From the NCBI RefSeq assembly GCF_023806485.1, contig NZ_JAMSLR010000016.1, forward strand, positions 1 through 51,587: a stretch of 51,587 nucleotides of DNA, read 5' to 3'. Within the stretch, counting starts at the first letter, position 1. Each line of letters starts with the position of its first letter. The stretch comes from Thermalbibacter longus. GTDB taxonomy: Bacteria > Chloroflexota > Chloroflexia > Thermomicrobiales > Thermomicrobiaceae. This document shows positions 32,364 to 41,292 of the stretch, piece after piece. The position numbers and the translations under genes are program-made. A model generated the notes under the pieces. The model did not search any database, was not told the DNA's origin, and was given only the letters and a program-made list of their open reading frames with translations.

Positions 32364-34313
32364 ATGGAAGTGGTCAATCCGATCGTCGCACGCTGGCAGC
32401 GAGAGGCGAAGGCCGATCCCGAAGAGTTCTGGGCCCGCGCCGCCCGGAAGGCTCCCTGGTTCCGGACCTGGGACCGCGTGTTCGAGTGGGAGCCGCCAAC
32501 CTTCCGGTGGTTCGCGGGCGCCCAGACCAACCTGTGCTACGCCGCGCTCGACCATCATGTGGAGCGCGGCTGGGGCGGGCACGCGGCGCTGATCGCTGAG
32601 AACGAGCGGGGCGAGCGGCGCGTCTACACCTATGGCCAGCTCCTGCGCCAGGTCAAGCGCCTCGCCGCCGCGCTCCGAGGCCTCGGCATCGAGCGAGGCG
32701 ACCGGGTGGGTATCTACATGCCGACCTGCCCGGAAGCGATCATGTTGATGCTGGCAACTGCCCGGATCGGCGCGATCCACCTGGTCGTATTCGCCGGCTT
32801 CGGGGCAGGCGCGCTGAACGACCGGCTCACGATGGCCGGAGCGAAGGCGGTCTTCACAGCCGACGTGACCTGGCGCCGGGGCAAGCCGATCGCCCTCAAG
32901 GAGATCGTCGACCAGGCACTGGCGGCCGGTGCCGAGACGGTGCGCTCCGTCGTCGTCCTGCGCCGCGGCGAGCAGGACGTGCCGATGCAGCCTCGGAGGG
33001 ACATCTCGTGGGAGGACTTCCTGGCACTGGGTCAGGGACAGGACGACGGCTATGTCCCGATGGAAGCCAACGAGCCGGCCTTCATCCTCGCCACCTCCGG
33101 CACAACGGCCAAGCCCAAGCTGGCCGTGCACAGCCACGGAGCCTACCAGGTCGGCATCCGCAGCACCGGCGAGTGGTGCTTCGGTCTCAAGCCGACCGAC
33201 GTCTGGTGGTCGACTTCCGACATCGGCTGGATCGTCGGGCACAGCTACATCGTCTACGCGCCGCTCCTCATCGGCTGCACCACCATCGCCTACGAGGGCG
33301 CGCTCGACCACCCGAGCCCGCAGACCTTCTACCGCATCGTCGAGGAGAACCAGGTCACCGGGATCTTCACCTCGCCCACCGCGGCCCGCTTGTTGATGAA
33401 GTACGGGACAGAGCCCGCGCGCGGCTTCGACCTGCGGTCGGTCGAGCGCGTGGTCTGCGCCGGCGAGGTGCTCAACCCACCGGCCTGGGAGTGGCTGCAG
33501 AAGGAGGTCTTCCAGGATCGCATCCCGGTGCTCGACCACTGGTGGCAGACCGAGACCGGTGGCCCAGTCGTCGGCAACCCGTACGGCCTGGCGATGCTGC
33601 CGATCAAGCCTGGTTCGGCCGGTATGCCGCTACCCGGCATGGACGTCGCGGTGGTCTCGATGGATGGCACCCCGCTTCCACCAGGCGAGCGCGGCATCGC
33701 AGTGATCCGGCGCCCCTTCCCGGGCCTGACCCCGACCCTCTGGGGCGAGCCGGAGCGGTACGACCGCGACTACTGGCAGCGTATCCCCGGCGTCTACTTC
33801 ACCGGCGACGCTGCGATGGTTGACGAGGACGGCTACTTCTGGTTCGCCGGGCGCGCCGACGAGGTCATCAAGATCGCCGATCACCGGATCGGCACCATCG
33901 AGGTCGAAAACGCCCTGCTGCGCCACCCGGCTGTAGCCGAGGCAGGTGTGACCGGACGACCGGACCCGCTGCGCGGCGAGGTGATCTCCGCCTTCGTCAC
34001 GCTCAAGGAGGGGTACCAGCCGTCGGAGCAGCTCGAGAGCGAGCTGATCGAGACCGTCCGCCGCGAGCTGGGCCCGGTGGCGGTGATCGGCGAGCTGAAT
34101 TTCGTCCGCCTCCTGCCGAAGACGCGGAGCGGCAAGATCATGCGCCGCGTACTGAAGGCGGTCATCCTCGATCGCGACCCCGGCGACATCTCGACCATCG
34201 AGGAGGAAGGCAGCGTCGAGGAGGCACGGGCCGCCTGGCTGCAACTGAAGGAGATGCTCAAGGTCGGTACCTGGCTCGAGTCCGAGACAGTGTCGACCTC
34301 GGACGACAAGTGA
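32364..34313 (+). CDS. Acetyl-CoA synthetase-like AMP-forming ligase
   Basis: A 649-residue ANL-family enzyme with the ACS layout. The N-terminal linker includes FRTWDRVFEWEPPTFRWFAGAQTNLCYAALDHH. GIYMPTCPEAIMLMLATARIGAIHLVVFAGFG is typical of ACS. The phosphate loop is ATSGTTAKPKLAVHSHG. A5 is DHWWQTETGGP, A8 is YFWFAGRADEVIKIADHRIG, and PKTRSGKIMRR supplies the adenylation lysine that is acetylated in regulated ACS. The P-loop differs from the canonical TSG(S/T)TGKPKG at two glycines. ATG 32364 follows AGGGAGGTGCTCG. With the symporter it would take up and activate a short-chain acid. Propionate or another small acid is possible. Confidence 0.88.
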   Translation: MEVVNPIVARWQREAKADPEEFWARAARKAPWFRTWDRVFEWEPPTFRWFAGAQTNLCYAALDHHVERGWGGHAALIAENERGERRVYTYGQLLRQVKRLAAALRGLGIERGDRVGIYMPTCPEAIMLMLATARIGAIHLVVFAGFGAGALNDRLTMAGAKAVFTADVTWRRGKPIALKEIVDQALAAGAETVRSVVVLRRGEQDVPMQPRRDISWEDFLALGQGQDDGYVPMEANEPAFILATSGTTAKPKLAVHSHGAYQVGIRSTGEWCFGLKPTDVWWSTSDIGWIVGHSYIVYAPLLIGCTTIAYEGALDHPSPQTFYRIVEENQVTGIFTSPTAARLLMKYGTEPARGFDLRSVERVVCAGEVLNPPAWEWLQKEVFQDRIPVLDHWWQTETGGPVVGNPYGLAMLPIKPGSAGMPLPGMDVAVVSMDGTPLPPGERGIAVIRRPFPGLTPTLWGEPERYDRDYWQRIPGVYFTGDAAMVDEDGYFWFAGRADEVIKIADHRIGTIEVENALLRHPAVAEAGVTGRPDPLRGEVISAFVTLKEGYQPSEQLESELIETVRRELGPVAVIGELNFVRLLPKTRSGKIMRRVLKAVILDRDPGDISTIEEEGSVEEARAAWLQLKEMLKVGTWLESETVSTSDDK

Positions 34314-34770
34314 CGGCTGCCAGCGCCGTGCGCCTCTATTGCGCCGAGCGCTAGAGCCCCGCGCTCAAGTCTCTATCCCCTGCGAGGGACTGGCCTGCCG
34401 GTGAGCCGGCTTCTAGCCGGCTCCTTGCGCGCGAGCGCGTGGAGACATCGCTGTGCGAACTGTTCGCACGTCAGCCGCCGCCCCGGCGCAGTCGCTTGCG
34501 ACTGTAGACCGTCGCCTGGCCTACCCTGGTGGCGCGAAGCGGAGATCCACACGCTTGCACGGGCAAATGGTGATTCGCCCCTGCAACCCAGGGTAACGCT
34601 CACCCCCGTTCCGTCGTCTGACACGTTAGGAGATACAGCCTGAGCACGGAATGGAGCGAGCGGCCGCCCTTGACAGCTCCCGCTCCCTGCGCGACAACAG
34701 GCGCGGCGCGCCCTCGATGCGGAAGGGAGATGGGCGCGCGGCGACGAGGCGAACGGGAGGGAGCAGCACG
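34314..34770. other. Intergenic spacer with one hairpin
   Basis: About 450 bp between the synthetase and the beta-propeller gene. Apart from the hairpin at 34403-34423 I see no gene, promoter or repeat that I can defend. A minus-strand frame entering here is the shadow of the propeller gene. Confidence 0.4.
34403..34423 (+). terminator. Hairpin, probable terminator of the synthetase gene
   Basis: GAGCCGGC (34403-34410) and GCCGGCTC (34416-34423) are exact complements with loop TTCTA, 90 nt after the synthetase stop. CTTGCG follows; there is no strong T-run. Confidence 0.5.
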
Positions 34771-37700
34771 ATGGCCGAGCGTGGACGGCGGGATCTCGAT
34801 CAGGCGCTCGAGTTCCGGCTGATCGGCCCATTCCGGGGTGGGCGCGTCGTCGCGGTCGCGGGCCACCCGACCGACCCGCTCACCTTCTACTTCGGATCTA
34901 CCGGGGGCGGCGTCTGGAAGACAACTGACGGCGGCCGCTACTGGAAGAACATCTCCGACGGTTTCTTCAAACGCGCCTCTGTCGGCGCCATCGCGGTGAG
35001 CGACGCCGACCCGAACGTGATCTATGTCGGCATGGGTGAGACCTGCATCCGCGGGAACGTCTCCCACGGCGACGGCGTCTACAAGTCCACCGACGGCGGC
35101 CGCACCTGGATTCACTGCGGGCTGGCCGATACCCGCCACATCGGCGAGATCGTCATCCACCCGCAGAACCCGGACATCGTCTACGTCGCCGCGCTCGGGC
35201 ACGCCCACGGCCCCAACGAGGAGCGCGGCGTCTTCCGCTCGACCGATGGCGGCAAGACCTGGCAGAAGGTGCTCTACCGCGACGAGCACACCGGCGCGAT
35301 CGACCTGGCGCTCGATCCGAACAACCCGCGCATTCTCTACGCGGCGCTCTGGCAGGCGATCCGCCGGCCATGGGAGCTCGTCAGCGGCGGGCCGGGGAGC
35401 GGGCTCTTCCGTTCCTTCGACGGCGGCGATACCTGGGAGGAGATCACCCGCAACAAGGGCCTGCCCAAGGGCGAGATCATCGGCAAGATCGGGGTGACCG
35501 CCTCGCCGGCTAAGCCCGGCCGCGTCTGGGCCATCGTCGAGGCCGAGGACGGGGCCGTCTTCCGCTCGGACGACTACGGCGACACCTGGGAGCGCTGCTC
35601 CGAAGACCGCAACCTCCGGCAGCGTGCCTGGTACTACCACCATATCTACGCCGACCCTCAGGATCCGGAGACCGTGTGGGTGTTGAACGTCGAGGCCTGG
35701 AAATCGAACGACGGGGGCAAGACCTTCTTCCAGGTTCCCGTCCCACATGGCGACAACCACGCGCTCTGGATCGACCCGAAGAATCCCCGCCGGATGATCA
35801 ACGGCAACGACGGCGGCGCCTGCGTCAGCTTCGACGGCGGCCAGACCTGGTCGGATCTCTACAACCAGCCGACGGCCGAGATGTACCACGTCACTGTCGA
35901 TACCCGCTTCCCGTATCGCGTCTACGGCGCCCAGCAGGACAACACCACCATCTCCGGCCCCAGCCGCTCCCACCTGGCCGCGATCAGCCAGGGCGAGTGG
36001 CACGAGGTCGGCGGCGGCGAGAGCGGCTACATCGCCGTCCACCCCCAGAACCCCGACATCGTCTACGCCGGCAGCTACCTGGGCTATCTGACCCGGTACG
36101 ACCGCAAGACCGGCCAGATCCAGAACATCCAGGTCTGGCCCGAGAGCACGCTCGGCGCTGGCGCCATCGAGGCGAAGTACCGCTTCCAATGGACGTACCC
36201 GATCGCCATCTCGCCGCACGACCCAGACACCCTCTACGTCACCTCCAACGTCGTCCACCGCTCGCGCGATGGCGGGATGAGCTGGGAGGTGATCAGCCCC
36301 GACCTCACCCGCAACGACCCGGAGAAGCTCCAGCCTTCCGGCGGGCCGATCACCAAGGACAACACCGGCGCCGAGTACTACTGCACCATCTTCGCCTTCG
36401 CCGAGTCGCCGGTCGCCCCTGGTGTCCTGTGGGCTGGCTCCGACGACGGCCTGGTGCATGTCTCCCGCGACGGCGGCCAGACCTGGCAAAACGTCACCCC
36501 ACCCGACCTGCCGGAATGGGCGCTGATCAGCATCATCGAACCCTCGCCCCACGACCCGGCCACCTCCTACCTGGCCGCCACCCGGTACAAGCTGGACGAC
36601 TTTCGCCCCTACCTGTTCAAGACGACCGACTACGGGCAGACCTGGACGCAGATCACCGAAGGCATCCCAGAGGACGACTTCACCCGGGTCATCCGCGAAG
36701 ATCCCAATCGTCGCGGGCTGCTCTACGCCGGGACGGAGACTGGTCTCTACGTGTCGTTCGACGACGGGGCGAGCTGGCACCGCTTCCAGAGCAACCTGCC
36801 GGTCGTCCCTATCCACGACCTGGCGGTCAAGGACAGCGACCTGGTGGTGGCGACCCACGGCCGAAGCTTCTGGATCCTGGACGATCTCACGCCGCTGCGG
36901 CAGTTCGAACCCGCCCAGCTCGAGCAGCCCGCCCACCTCTTCCCGCCCCGTACCACCGTTCGCTTCCGCACCTATCGCGGCTTCGGCCATCCCCCAGCGC
37001 CCGGCGTGAACTACCGCATGACCGGAGCCACCCAAGTTGCCTTCGAGACGCGCCAGACCGAGACCGGCGAGAAGGTCGAAGTTTACCTCGATGCCGGGCA
37101 GAACCCGCCAGACGGCGCGATCATCACCTACTACCTCCGCGAGCAGCCGGAGGGCGAGGTGACGCTCACGATCCTCGACGCCGAGGGGAACGCGATCCGC
37201 TCCTACTCCAGTGAGAAGAAGGAGCCACAGCCCGGCGAGGAGGAATCGAAGGAGCCACTGGTTCCCAAGACGCCCGGCTTCCACCGTTTCGTCTGGAACC
37301 TGCGCTACCCCGACGCCGTCAAGGTGCCGGACGACAAGTCGATGGAGTTCGCCGGCGGCGTACTCGGCCCGCTCGTCCCACCGGGGCGGTACCAGGTGCG
37401 GTTGACGATCGGCGAGCAGTCCTGGACAGAGTCGTTCGAGGTGGTGCGCGACCCGCGGATCGAGGCGAGCGATGCCGACCTGCGCGAGCAGTTCGAGCTG
37501 GCACTTCAGGTCTGGCGCAAGCTCTCCGAGACGCACGAGTCGATCAACCGGATCCGGAAGCTACGCCGCCAGCTCGAGGTGTGGGAGACGCGAGAAGATC
37601 TCGCCGAGATCCGCGAGAAGGCTAGGGAACTGCGCGAGAGGCTACTCGAGATCGAAGGCGAGCTGATCCAGTACCGCGCGCAAGGACGGCAAGATGTGCT

Positions 37701-37914
37701 CAACTACCCGCTCAAGCTGAACGCCAAGATGGCCGGCCTGGCCACGGCCATCGGCTCGGCCGACAGCCGGCCCACCCGGCAGGCGTACGAGGCGTTCGCC
37801 GATCTCAGCGGGCGCGTCGATGCCCAGCTCGCCCGGCTCGAGGAGCTGATCGAGCGCGACGTGGCCGCGTTCAATCGCATGGTCGCCGAGTCGGCGGCGG
37901 TTGTCGCCGTCTAG
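34771..37914 (+). CDS. BNR/Vps10-type beta-propeller protein, no signal peptide
   Basis: A 1047-residue protein. Residues about 10-720 hold a dozen or so BNR/Asp-box-like repeats (GGGVWKTTDGGRYWKN, GVYKSTDGGRTW, GVFRSTDGGKTWQKV, GLFRSFDGGDTWEEI, HVSRDGGQTWQNV, YVSFDDGASWHRF). They build one or two large propellers like sortilin/Vps10 or xyloglucanase. A beta-sandwich-like segment (about 730-900) follows, then a charged helical C-terminus (LRKLRRQLEVWETREDL...). The N-terminus MAERGRRDLDQALEF has no signal peptide, although most relatives are secreted, so the protein may be cytoplasmic or the start may be wrong. ATG 34771 follows GGGAGGGAGCAGCACG. The substrate is unknown. Confidence 0.85.
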   Translation: MAERGRRDLDQALEFRLIGPFRGGRVVAVAGHPTDPLTFYFGSTGGGVWKTTDGGRYWKNISDGFFKRASVGAIAVSDADPNVIYVGMGETCIRGNVSHGDGVYKSTDGGRTWIHCGLADTRHIGEIVIHPQNPDIVYVAALGHAHGPNEERGVFRSTDGGKTWQKVLYRDEHTGAIDLALDPNNPRILYAALWQAIRRPWELVSGGPGSGLFRSFDGGDTWEEITRNKGLPKGEIIGKIGVTASPAKPGRVWAIVEAEDGAVFRSDDYGDTWERCSEDRNLRQRAWYYHHIYADPQDPETVWVLNVEAWKSNDGGKTFFQVPVPHGDNHALWIDPKNPRRMINGNDGGACVSFDGGQTWSDLYNQPTAEMYHVTVDTRFPYRVYGAQQDNTTISGPSRSHLAAISQGEWHEVGGGESGYIAVHPQNPDIVYAGSYLGYLTRYDRKTGQIQNIQVWPESTLGAGAIEAKYRFQWTYPIAISPHDPDTLYVTSNVVHRSRDGGMSWEVISPDLTRNDPEKLQPSGGPITKDNTGAEYYCTIFAFAESPVAPGVLWAGSDDGLVHVSRDGGQTWQNVTPPDLPEWALISIIEPSPHDPATSYLAATRYKLDDFRPYLFKTTDYGQTWTQITEGIPEDDFTRVIREDPNRRGLLYAGTETGLYVSFDDGASWHRFQSNLPVVPIHDLAVKDSDLVVATHGRSFWILDDLTPLRQFEPAQLEQPAHLFPPRTTVRFRTYRGFGHPPAPGVNYRMTGATQVAFETRQTETGEKVEVYLDAGQNPPDGAIITYYLREQPEGEVTLTILDAEGNAIRSYSSEKKEPQPGEEESKEPLVPKTPGFHRFVWNLRYPDAVKVPDDKSMEFAGGVLGPLVPPGRYQVRLTIGEQSWTESFEVVRDPRIEASDADLREQFELALQVWRKLSETHESINRIRKLRRQLEVWETREDLAEIREKARELRERLLEIEGELIQYRAQGRQDVLNYPLKLNAKMAGLATAIGSADSRPTRQAYEAFADLSGRVDAQLARLEELIERDVAAFNRMVAESAAVVAV

Positions 37915-37921
37915 GCCGCGA

Positions 37922-38488
37922 ATGGCCGAGCGCCAGCGTGGCTCCCGCGATGCCCGCGGCTCGGAACGCGGCGGGGCATCCGTGGCGCTGTTTCGCCTGC
38001 CGCCGCCAGCCGCTGGCGGCTCACCCTCGCGCGCTGACCAACTCATTCTGGCGGCCGCGACCGGAGCGCGCCGGCTGTCTGACGAGGAGCTGCGGGAGGT
38101 ACTCGAGCACGTCGCTCACGCCGGGTTCGACCCGCGGCCGGACCGGCGGGGAAGGACTGCAGCCGAGAAGCACTTTCGGAAACATGTCATCGAGCAGCGA
38201 GAGTGGCCGGAGGACACCACGTTCGAGCAGTATCTCGCTAGCGCGCGTATGGTGGTGCTTGACCCGAGAAGCAGCATCATGACCAGCCAGTATTATCGGG
38301 AGCATCAGCTCGCCGTCATAGGACCATCGGGTTCGATGCGTGGTCCTAAGGGCGGCGACTGGATCGTGGTAGAATACCGCCTAGGACTCGGGCACTGGAC
38401 CACGGTATTTCAACCTGAAGACCTTCAGCATGACTTTATTCATGTTCCAAGACGGGAGAATGTGCGATGGCTACGTCGGCACCTTTGA
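37922..38488 (+). CDS. Putative RNase-like toxin domain protein
   Basis: A 188-residue protein. The first ~60 residues are low complexity (Arg/Gly/Ser/Pro). The C-terminal ~100 residues contain TAAEKHFRKHVIEQREWPEDTTFEQYLASARMVV, followed by a beta-rich end (GGDWIVVEYRLGLGHWTTVFQPED). The HFxKHV--REW---T-EQYL-xA pattern is common in C-terminal toxin domains of polymorphic and phage-type RNase toxins, suggesting a BECR-like fold. The assignment is by resemblance and no catalytic residues are proven. Base composition falls in its 3' half and the next gene overlaps it by 22 nt, as in toxin-immunity pairs. The start could also be further downstream. Confidence 0.55.
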   Translation: MAERQRGSRDARGSERGGASVALFRLPPPAAGGSPSRADQLILAAATGARRLSDEELREVLEHVAHAGFDPRPDRRGRTAAEKHFRKHVIEQREWPEDTTFEQYLASARMVVLDPRSSIMTSQYYREHQLAVIGPSGSMRGPKGGDWIVVEYRLGLGHWTTVFQPEDLQHDFIHVPRRENVRWLRRHL

Positions 38489-38781
38489 CGACCGATATCG
38501 AGACCGAACTGGAAATGTTTGCTCACGCCATCGCTGATCTCTATCGGCTCCAAGAGGACTGGGATGGTGACCCGAACGATCCATGGCACTACTCTGAAAT
38601 GCTTGCCTGGAGACGCAATCTCACTCGACTGGAGCGTTACCTTGATGGTCCGTACCGTACCGGCCAGATGACGCCCGAGCAGGTAGCCCGCTACCGCGCG
38701 CTACTCGTGCGCCTCAAGGAGGCGCTACCGATCATCGAGCGCCTGGGGTTCCCCAAGCCGACGATTTCGCTCGAGCCATAG
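38467..38781 (+). CDS. Putative immunity/antitoxin partner
   Basis: A 104-residue, mostly helical acidic protein (TDIETELEMFAHAIADLYRLQEDWDGDPNDPWHYSEMLAWRRNL, TPEQVARYRALLVRLKEALPIIERL). It has no family I recognise. Its ATG lies 22 nt before the end of the upstream gene, so the two are translationally coupled. Small size, acidity and overlap fit an immunity protein or antitoxin for the upstream product. Its AT-richer start suggests the pair arrived together. Confidence 0.55.
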   Translation: MATSAPLTTDIETELEMFAHAIADLYRLQEDWDGDPNDPWHYSEMLAWRRNLTRLERYLDGPYRTGQMTPEQVARYRALLVRLKEALPIIERLGFPKPTISLEP

Positions 38782-38822
38782 CCAGCCCTTTGGGCGAGCT
38801 ACGCCCGCCAGTGAGCCGGTCA

Positions 38823-39725
38823 TCATGGAGGACTCCCGGCGCGCCGCTTCCAGGCCTCGGTCCATCGTCGCACCGCGTCGAGATGATGTGTCCGGAGCCA
38901 GACGCCAGGCCGGCCAACCTTCGGCGCGAGATCGCGGAGCATGACGACGCCAGCCCAGGTATAGAAGAGCGCCATCTCCGCCTGATCACCGAACCGCTGC
39001 CCATAGCCGTGGCGCCAGCCCAGTTCCAGCAGCCGGGTGATGAGACCGTGCAGGCGCTCGGGAAACCCCGGCGGTGACGGCGCCAGGCGGAGGATGCTCA
39101 ACGTCCGGGCCAGGTCAGCTCGAGCGTCACCGATCGAGACGTTCGCCCAGTCGAGCACGCCGGTGACCTTAGTTCCCTCCACCATCACGTTCAGCGGGTG
39201 GTAATCGAGGTGGATGAGCGCATCGGCACGCGGCGGCAGGGCGCGTAGCCGCGCTTGCAGGGCTTCCTCCCCAGGACCAGCCAAGGCGATCCAATCAGTC
39301 TCGAGCTGGCGCAGGGCTTCGGTAACTGGCACCGCGTGGATCCGTACCTGCGCTCGCCCGAAGGCGTGTCCAAGCCTCCCGGCCAGCCAGGGACGGGCCC
39401 GCAGCGCATGGGCTAGCGGCCGGCCCGGCACCCAGGAAAGCAGCAGGGCTGGCCGCCCGTGCCACGTCCCTTCGGCCTGGACCTCGGGCACGGGGACGTG
39501 CCCCACGAGCGCGCGCAGCGCCAGCGCCTCGCGCCGAGCGATGCTCGCCTGCTCCGGGCGGAACAGCCGCAGCGCACTCGATGCTCCACTACGCTCGACG
39601 CGCCAGAGGGCCGTATCCCAGCCACCCGCTACTGGCTCCACCGCCCTTGCGTCCTCCAGGCCGAGCGCTCGCAAGACCGCGAGCGGATCGAGCTCATCGC
39701 CAGGGGCCACGCGGTGGGCAGCCAT
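38823..39725 (-). CDS. APH-family phosphotransferase
   Basis: A 300-residue protein of the aminoglycoside phosphotransferase/choline kinase-like superfamily (PF01636). LIHLDYHPLNVMVEG (the HxDxxxxN catalytic loop, with Asp and Asn) and VTGVLDWANVSIGDARADLAR (the metal-binding D) are intact. The N-lobe has WDTALWRVERSGASSALRLFRP. Such kinases often phosphorylate small metabolites and not necessarily antibiotics. It lies 14 bp downstream of the amidohydrolase gene on the same strand, so it may be co-transcribed with it. Confidence 0.85.
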   Translation of the reverse strand: MAAHRVAPGDELDPLAVLRALGLEDARAVEPVAGGWDTALWRVERSGASSALRLFRPEQASIARREALALRALVGHVPVPEVQAEGTWHGRPALLLSWVPGRPLAHALRARPWLAGRLGHAFGRAQVRIHAVPVTEALRQLETDWIALAGPGEEALQARLRALPPRADALIHLDYHPLNVMVEGTKVTGVLDWANVSIGDARADLARTLSILRLAPSPPGFPERLHGLITRLLELGWRHGYGQRFGDQAEMALFYTWAGVVMLRDLAPKVGRPGVWLRTHHLDAVRRWTEAWKRRAGSPP

Positions 39726-39739
39726 CTTGGAGGCGTCTA

Positions 39740-40969
39740 CTAGCGATACTGAAGGATCGGGCGCTGGTGTTCTGGCAGCACCGCCCAGACCGGCCGCTCG
39801 CTCTCCGGGATGAGGGGCAACGGCTCACCGCCGAGTAGCGTCAGCGTGTTCACCAGCCGCTTCGTGCCTCGACGAGACGTCATCTCCACGTCGTAAAAGG
39901 TATACTCGCCCTCCTCGATGCGGAAGAGCGCGACGTCGGACAAACTGCCAGGCTTCAGCGTCCCCAGATCCTGCCGTCCGATCACGCGGGCCGGCGCGAC
40001 GGTAGCGCGCTCGATCACCTCCGGCAAGCTCATCCCTAGGGCCAGGAACTTGGATAGCGTGGTCGGCAGGTCGAACATTGGCCCCTGGATGGCGAGCTGG
40101 TGGATGTCGCTGCTGATCACGTCGGGCAGCAGGCCTTGCTCGAGCAGGGCCTCGGCCACTGGGAAGCTGAACGAACCCGCCCCGTGCCCGATATCGAGCA
40201 CCAGCCCGCGATCGTGCAACTCGCGGATGACCGGGTGCACCTTGCCGTCCTCGGTCAGGATGCGCATGGTACCCCCGGTGAAGCAGTGCGTGAGGATGTC
40301 GCCGGGCCGCAGGAGCGCCGCCACCTCGTCGATCGTCGGCGGGCCCTGGCCGATGTGCACCATCAGTGGCAAGCCGAGCCCGTCTGCCAGCTCACGGGCC
40401 AGCTCCAGTGGCCGGACCCCCACGCCACGGGTCGTGTTGCGGTCGATCCGGGCCTTGATGCCCAGGATCAGGTCGCGGTTCCGCTCGACAATCTGCGCCG
40501 CGAGCTCCAGGTCGCAGTAGTCCAGGTTCGCGAACTCCCAGGTGGGTGCAACCAGTCCGATCGCCGAGAGGTTGAGCAGCGCGTAGATCCGCACCCGGCT
40601 CGGCTCGACGATATAGCGCCGGAAACCGGGAAAGGTATACGACCCGGCACTGCCGACATCCAGCCAGGTGGTCACGCCGCTGCGTGCCGCGACCGGATCG
40701 GCTTCGATACCCCAGTAGGTGACACCCCAATAGACATGTGTGTGCAGGTCGATCAGGCCGGGTGTCACGATCTGGCCACGGGCATCGATGACTCGCTCGG
40801 CCCGCGCGCTCGCGAGCGAGGGCTCGACCGCGGCGATCCGCCCCTCGCGGATGCCGACGTCGAACTGTCCGACGACGCCCGCACCCGGATCGATGACGTG
40901 ACCACCGAGAATTACCGTGTCGAACTGCGGTGCTGCCCCTTCCGCGCTGGTGGATGTTGCTCCTGCCAT
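39740..40969 (-). CDS. Amidohydrolase/deacetylase family metallohydrolase
   Basis: A 409-residue cyclic amidohydrolase-superfamily protein. IVTPGLIDLHTHVYWG holds the HxH metal motif. GIKARIDRN supplies the lysine that is carbamylated in this superfamily. PLMVHIGQGP, DILTHCFTGG and DVISSDIHQ give the further His and Asp ligands. The layout matches the AHA_3915/EF_0837 amidohydrolase-deacetylase group, related to dihydroorotase and adenine deaminase. The substrate is unknown. ATG 40969 follows GCGAGGAGTGCTTT. The APH-like gene follows 14 bp later. Confidence 0.88.
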   Translation of the reverse strand: MAGATSTSAEGAAPQFDTVILGGHVIDPGAGVVGQFDVGIREGRIAAVEPSLASARAERVIDARGQIVTPGLIDLHTHVYWGVTYWGIEADPVAARSGVTTWLDVGSAGSYTFPGFRRYIVEPSRVRIYALLNLSAIGLVAPTWEFANLDYCDLELAAQIVERNRDLILGIKARIDRNTTRGVGVRPLELARELADGLGLPLMVHIGQGPPTIDEVAALLRPGDILTHCFTGGTMRILTEDGKVHPVIRELHDRGLVLDIGHGAGSFSFPVAEALLEQGLLPDVISSDIHQLAIQGPMFDLPTTLSKFLALGMSLPEVIERATVAPARVIGRQDLGTLKPGSLSDVALFRIEEGEYTFYDVEMTSRRGTKRLVNTLTLLGGEPLPLIPESERPVWAVLPEHQRPILQYR

Positions 40970-41292
40970 AAAGCACTCCTCGCCTCCCGGTCGACCACGC
41001 TATCTCTCTGCCACTTTATCGTGCTAACCGCGGCGTGCAAGCCCCATCTCCCGCTGTGGCCACCCTCTCTGGGGACAAGCGCGGCTCTCGGGCCAGCTCT
41101 CCTCCGAGCATCCACAGCCCTCGCGAGAGCTAGTACGATCCTCCAAAAGCAAATAGGGACTACCGGGCCACAGCCAGCACCGCCGCCATTGAAGAGAATG
41201 AACGGTAGGGACCATGGTGCGATTGGATCGCTTTGGGCTGTGTTTTTCGTCAATCGGCACATCGCTCGTCGCCCGGAATAGAGAGCGCTTGC
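40970..41292. other. Divergent spacer, nothing firm seen
   Basis: About 320 bp between the amidohydrolase and the GGDEF-EAL gene. It contains AT-richer stretches (41140-41260) but no complete promoter or RNA element I can support. No c-di-GMP riboswitch core was recognised. Confidence 0.35.

Noticed and set aside
34600-37536. 978-codon open frame on the minus strand
   Set aside because: It is the antisense shadow of the GC3-biased propeller gene, with no family motifs and Gly/Val/Asp-rich noise.
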